A stretch of DNA of 64,000 nt from Asparagus officinalis. Its lineage: Eukaryota > Streptophyta > Magnoliopsida > Asparagales > Asparagaceae. The position numbers were made by a program, and so were the translations under genes. Positions 60,440 to 64,000 of this stretch are shown piece after piece. Location: positions 69,789,234 through 69,853,233 of the forward strand of contig NC_033796.1 of the NCBI RefSeq assembly GCF_001876935.1, read 5' to 3'. The notes below the pieces were generated by a model. It had not been told where the DNA came from, ran no database searches, and saw only the letters and a program-made list of their open reading frames with translations. Every line of letters starts with the position of its first letter. The first letter of the stretch is position 1.

Positions 60440-61440
60440 TCTCCTTTTGATAACTATATTCAATAATAACCCCCTTCCAATGACCAAGAACCTAATTTTT
60501 AACCTAAGCCAAAATTTGATAGGTTTAAACTAGTTGCTCCCTTTCCAGATAGACTCATACCTAAGAAATACTCCCCTCAGGAGGAGAAGATCTTAGAAAC
60601 TTTCAAGCAGGTTAAGGTCAACATTCATCTCCTAGATGTAATTGAACAAATCCCTTCTTATGCAAAATTTTTTAAAGATTTATGCACTAAGAAGAGAAGA
60701 TAAATATTCCGAAGAAAGTCTTTTGTGCCACTAATATCAGTGAAATACTCTCAAAGTCCATACCTTTGAAACATAAGGATCCATGTTGTCCTACCATCTC
60801 ATATGTCATTGGAAATAGCTTCATTGATAAGGCACTTTTAAACTTAGGTGCCAGTGTCAATTTACTTCCTTATTCAGTCTACCAGCAACTAGGTGTAGAA
60901 GGGCTCAAACTAACCAGATGCATTTTACAGTTAGCTGATAGATCTATCAAAGTTTACGTGGGTGAGATAGAGGATGTTCTGATTAAGATTGGGAATTTTA
61001 TTTTCCCAATGAATTTCGTAGTCTTGAAAACACAACCCATTTTCAATCCCAAAGAAGAGCTACCTGTCATTTTAGGAAGATCGTTCTTAGCCACTTATAA
61101 GCTCTCATTAAATATAGAACTGGTCAAATAAAGCTATCCTTTCAGAATTTGACTACTGATCTTAACATTTTTAATCCAGGGAACTAACCAAATAATCAAA
61201 CTCTACAAATAATTTACATTCAGGAAAGTTCAATTGAAGAGTTAAAAGAAAAGAATGAGTTAGACTAGAGCTATGAGGAAATTTTTGGCGAGGAGCTGGG
61301 GATTCTAGATGAGTTAAATCAGGTCTTTCAGAATAAAGGAGTTGTGTAAGATACATGTTTACCTAATCTTAGTTTTGAAGAATTGTTTGAGCATGAACTT
61401 AAGATCTTAGAAAATAAACAACAACCAAATTTCTAGAGTT
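60440..61440 (+). pseudogene. Athila-like protease region (broken)
   Basis: Upstream (60500-60700) 'LVAPFPDRL' and 'IPSYAKFFKDLCTKKRR' match the conserved 'PFPQRL' and 'PSYAKFMKE-L-KKRKL' linker. The frame at 60766-61131 has 'LLNLGASVNLLPYSVYQQLG', 'LQLADRSIK' and 'VILGRSFLAT', the retropepsin pattern. The catalytic Asp of 'DLGAS' is Asn here, so the enzyme would be inactive. Reverse transcriptase does not follow: at 61440 a second copy of a gag fragment appears, then another element. Confidence 0.85.
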
Positions 61441-61444
61441 TCAT

Positions 61445-61565
61445 CAATGAAGGATTGGATTATTCTTCAAAAACTTCATTATAAGCGATGTGTCAAGGGG
61501 ATTTCATGAAGAAAAATGCCGATGAAGCTTAGAAATTTTTAGAGAGCTTATTCGAAAAAACCATG
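61445..61565 (+). repeat. Displaced second copy of an Athila gag fragment
   Basis: About 120 bp starting 'ATGAAGGATTGGATTATTCT' duplicates 59438-59568 with roughly 10 percent difference and lies after the protease region, out of the normal gag-protease order. It ends at 'AAAACCATG', exactly where the copia LTR begins. Confidence 0.8.
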
Positions 61566-62002
61566 TGTTAGACCCTAGAGGGGGGGAGGTGATTAGGGTC
61601 TTATGCTAATCTAATCCCAATTAAATTCTAATTAAAATTATATTGATTAATTTGTTCTTGCAAGAATGATATAAGATAGACATAAGCAAGAAAGATATGA
61701 AAAGCTACAAATGAAATATACGCTAAGCACAACACAAACACACGATATGTTTACGAGGTTCGATCACCACGACCTACGTCCCCGCTCCTCACCTCGAGGA
61801 GATCTCCACTATCACAATCCAGTTTGGAAGCCGGAACTTCTACACACTCGGTTTACAAGTTTACTAAAAACTCCTGCACAACAAATACTATGCAATCACA
61901 CTTTACACACTAAGTGTAGGAACCTAGCCTGTGTCCTCCTCCTCAAGTGCTCGGATGCAACCTCTCCCTAGGTTCGTCAACCGACGCCACTCCTATTAGA
62001 TT
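61566..62002 (-). repeat. Partial LTR of the copia element
   Basis: Matches 62082-62517 at roughly 98 percent, including an 86-codon + strand ORF with one residue changed. Homology stops at 'CTCCTATTAGATT'. The remaining two thirds of this LTR are missing. Confidence 0.9.
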
Positions 62003-62067
62003 AGCACAAAAATGATAACTTGGATCTTTAACTCAAGGCGATTAGACCTTAAATCAAAGAGCACCAA

Positions 62068-62079
62068 GCTCTGATACCA
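62068..62079 (-). other. Primer-binding site (initiator tRNA-Met type) of the copia element
   Basis: TGGTATCAGAGC on the - strand, two bases after the LTR end. Confidence 0.92.
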
Positions 62080-62081
62080 AT

Positions 62082-63603
62082 TGTTAGACCCTAGAGGGGG
62101 GATGATTAGGGTCTTATGCTAATCTAATCCCGATTAAATTCCAATTAAGATTATATTGATTAATTTGTTCTTGCAAGAATGATATAAGATAGACATAAGC
62201 AAGAAAGATATGAAAAGCTACAAATGAAATATACGCTAAGCACAACACAAACACACGATATGTTTACGAGGTTCGATCACCACGACCTACGTCCCCGCTC
62301 CTCACCTCGAGGAGATCTCCACTATCACAATCCAGTTTGGAAGCCGGAACTTCTACACACTCGGTTTACAAGTTTACTAAAAACTCCTGCACAACAAATA
62401 CTATGCAATCACACTTTACACACTAAGTGTAGGAACCTAGCCTGTGTCCTCCTCCTCAAGTGCTCGAATGCAACCTCTCCCTAGGTTCGTCAACCGACGC
62501 CACTCCTATTGGATTCGACCCCGTCTCTCGCCTCACACTTCTCTCGGTGTACAAGTGTATTACAAGTGATACTCACAAATAAAGGTTAAATACAATGGTT
62601 TGTTCTCAACAACAAATGAGAACACAAATGAAGCTCACACTCACTAAATCACACACCACAACCCATAATATATAGTATGGAATATTAAGCTCAATACAAT
62701 GTGTGTGATAACAGTGAATGAAAATATATAACTCAATAGATATAGCTGAAATTATGAAAATGAATCAATAAGCTATATAAGAAAGACTTTAGAAAACTTC
62801 TCAATAAACAAGAAGAACAGTAGATGATGATCCCAAATAGGAGTTGGGATTTTCTTCTTGTTGTAGAAAACTTCTTTTGGAACAGATTAACGAAATCAGC
62901 TTAAACAGCTCTTAAACAACTCTTAATCTCTTGTTAAAACTTATTGTAAAAACAAACTCTTGGTATTTTGAAAGAGAAGAGCAATGGGGTATTTATACCC
63001 ACTCAAGAACTCAGCAAAAACCAACTTGAAAAGACCAAAAAGCGGTTTTTAGGCTGATTTTGAAAATACGTTAAAAATATCAAATCAATTCCAAAAATAG
63101 TAAAACTTTGGGGAAAGTTTCTAAATGATAAAATAAACATGTTTGAAAAGGAATTTTTGGAAAAATAATTTTCTTTTGTGAAAACACACTGTTTTTGAAA
63201 AGTGTTCATAAAACCTGTTTTTCGCGAGCATGAAAATTGAGAAATGACTTGTAAATATGTATATATATATCATGCATACATTATATATTTATAATAAAGT
63301 ATGAATGAGTTGTAAACATGAAATAAAAGTTATTGTGACAAAGTTTGATGAAAAATCATTTATATGATAGAAAACGTCAAATTTGTGTCGTGTTTACATA
63401 TTGAGCTTAAATATAAACATATAATATATGTAAGCAAACTACTTTTATACCTAGGTGAATGCACACGCATGAACTTGAATCTTCAACTCTTGATTGTCGT
63501 GTGTTGGATTACTTGAACAGAGAAAAGCCAAAACCACAAAGGCTAGAAAACATATTAGTAATAAATTGTTTGACAAATCATCATCAAAACTATAGGGCCA
63601 ACA
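62082..63603 (-). repeat. Full LTR of the copia element (1522 bp)
   Basis: On the + strand it begins TGTTAGACCC and ends GGGCCAACA. It is bounded on the left by the primer-binding site and on the right by the polypurine tract. Confidence 0.85.
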
Positions 63604-63621
63604 ATCTCCCCCTTTTTGATG
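63604..63621 (-). other. Polypurine tract of the copia element
   Basis: The - strand reads CATCAAAAAGGGGGAGAT directly before the LTR. Two further purine tracts of the same kind occur near 63777 and 63872. Confidence 0.8.
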
Positions 63622-64000
63622 ATGTCAAATAATTTATTTAATGATATGAAGTACATATTGATAAACCACATATAACATGAATAAACCAAACATATAACAT
63701 GAATTCAAAAACCACATGTCATAACATTCCATCAATATGAATCAATCATTAAACTGAACATCAATATGTAGATTTTCTCCCCCTTTGACAACATCAAAAA
63801 GGGAAAAAATATAAATAGGAGTAACGCTCTCCTTGTATTCAAGCACAGATAATAAATAATTATATGGCCAAAGCTCCCCCTGTCAATTTGCATAAGTGAC
63901 ATATAAAGATCATATATAGGAGCTAAGCAACCATATCCATCCATATACAACCATAAACATTTGAAATTTACAGACCAAATCAATCACAAAGCTTCATTTA

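Larger units (their letters stand above)
61566..64000 (-). mobile_element. Sirevirus-like Ty1/copia element in tandem LTR arrangement, running off the right edge
   Basis: Order on the - strand, from the right: internal 3' sequence (64000-63622) with several 'AAAGGGGGAGA'-type purine tracts; a polypurine tract (63604-63621); a full LTR (63603-62082); a primer-binding site (62079-62068); 65 bp of leader; then the final 437 bp of another LTR (62002-61566). A complete LTR with a polypurine tract on one side and a primer-binding site on the other means two element units are fused through one LTR. Repeated GGGGGAGA tracts and the initiator-tRNA-Met site fit Sireviruses (family knowledge). No pol domain lies inside the window. 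Confidence 0.75.

Noticed and set aside
61711..62484. Two nearly identical 86-codon ORFs
   Set aside because: They are in the duplicated LTR, on the strand opposite to the element; similarity reflects LTR duplication, not a gene pair.

Overview
This window is plant nuclear DNA: ten coding blocks separated by GT-AG introns, AT-rich intergenic sequence, CT/GA microsatellites, and nested plant retrotransposons (Athila-like and Tat-like Ty3/gypsy, Sirevirus-like Ty1/copia, a LINE). The sequence supports 'angiosperm' but not a genus. A 25-N gap, a lone N and homopolymer tracts show it is a draft assembly.

1-25.7 kb holds the one gene that can be fully read: a phosphatidylinositol synthase (CDP-diacylglycerol--inositol 3-phosphatidyltransferase) on the + strand, 10 coding exons, 225 aa, about 24.5 kb from start to stop. 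Its exons total 678 bp. Introns 1 (11.7 kb), 3 (4.2 kb), 6 (5.2 kb) and 9 (2.1 kb) are swollen, and the first three are packed with DNA transposons: two opposite copies of one hAT-type MITE, a non-autonomous Helitron with one of those MITEs nested in it, a long-TIR foldback element, a hAT transposase relic and a probable LTR fragment.

25.7-38 kb is intergenic. It holds a PIF/Harbinger MITE with TAA target duplications, a CT-rich leader-like segment with a possible first coding exon and a small upstream ORF, a local duplication, a 2.7-kb non-autonomous LTR retrotransposon inserted into one copy of that duplication, and a LINE reverse-transcriptase relic on the - strand.

38-64 kb is a retrotransposon nest. 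A Tat-like Ty3/gypsy relic has RNase H and integrase on the - strand and a plant-mobile-domain-like ORF on the opposite strand. That ORF is split by a second LTR element with intact TGGGG target duplications, which itself carries an Athila LTR. An Athila element (LTR, tRNA-Asp-type PBS, gag, protease) follows. It is broken, and a Sirevirus-like copia element with a tandem LTR arrangement enters at 61.57 kb and runs off the right edge. About 1 kb on each side of the N gap (40.38-42.45 kb) looks like an unmerged assembly overlap rather than biology.

No novel multi-gene system is evident. The points most worth checking are the sense/antisense architecture of the Tat-like element, the variable palindrome in the Athila LTRs, the nested Helitron, and the near-perfect 92-bp inverted repeat in the Athila leader.
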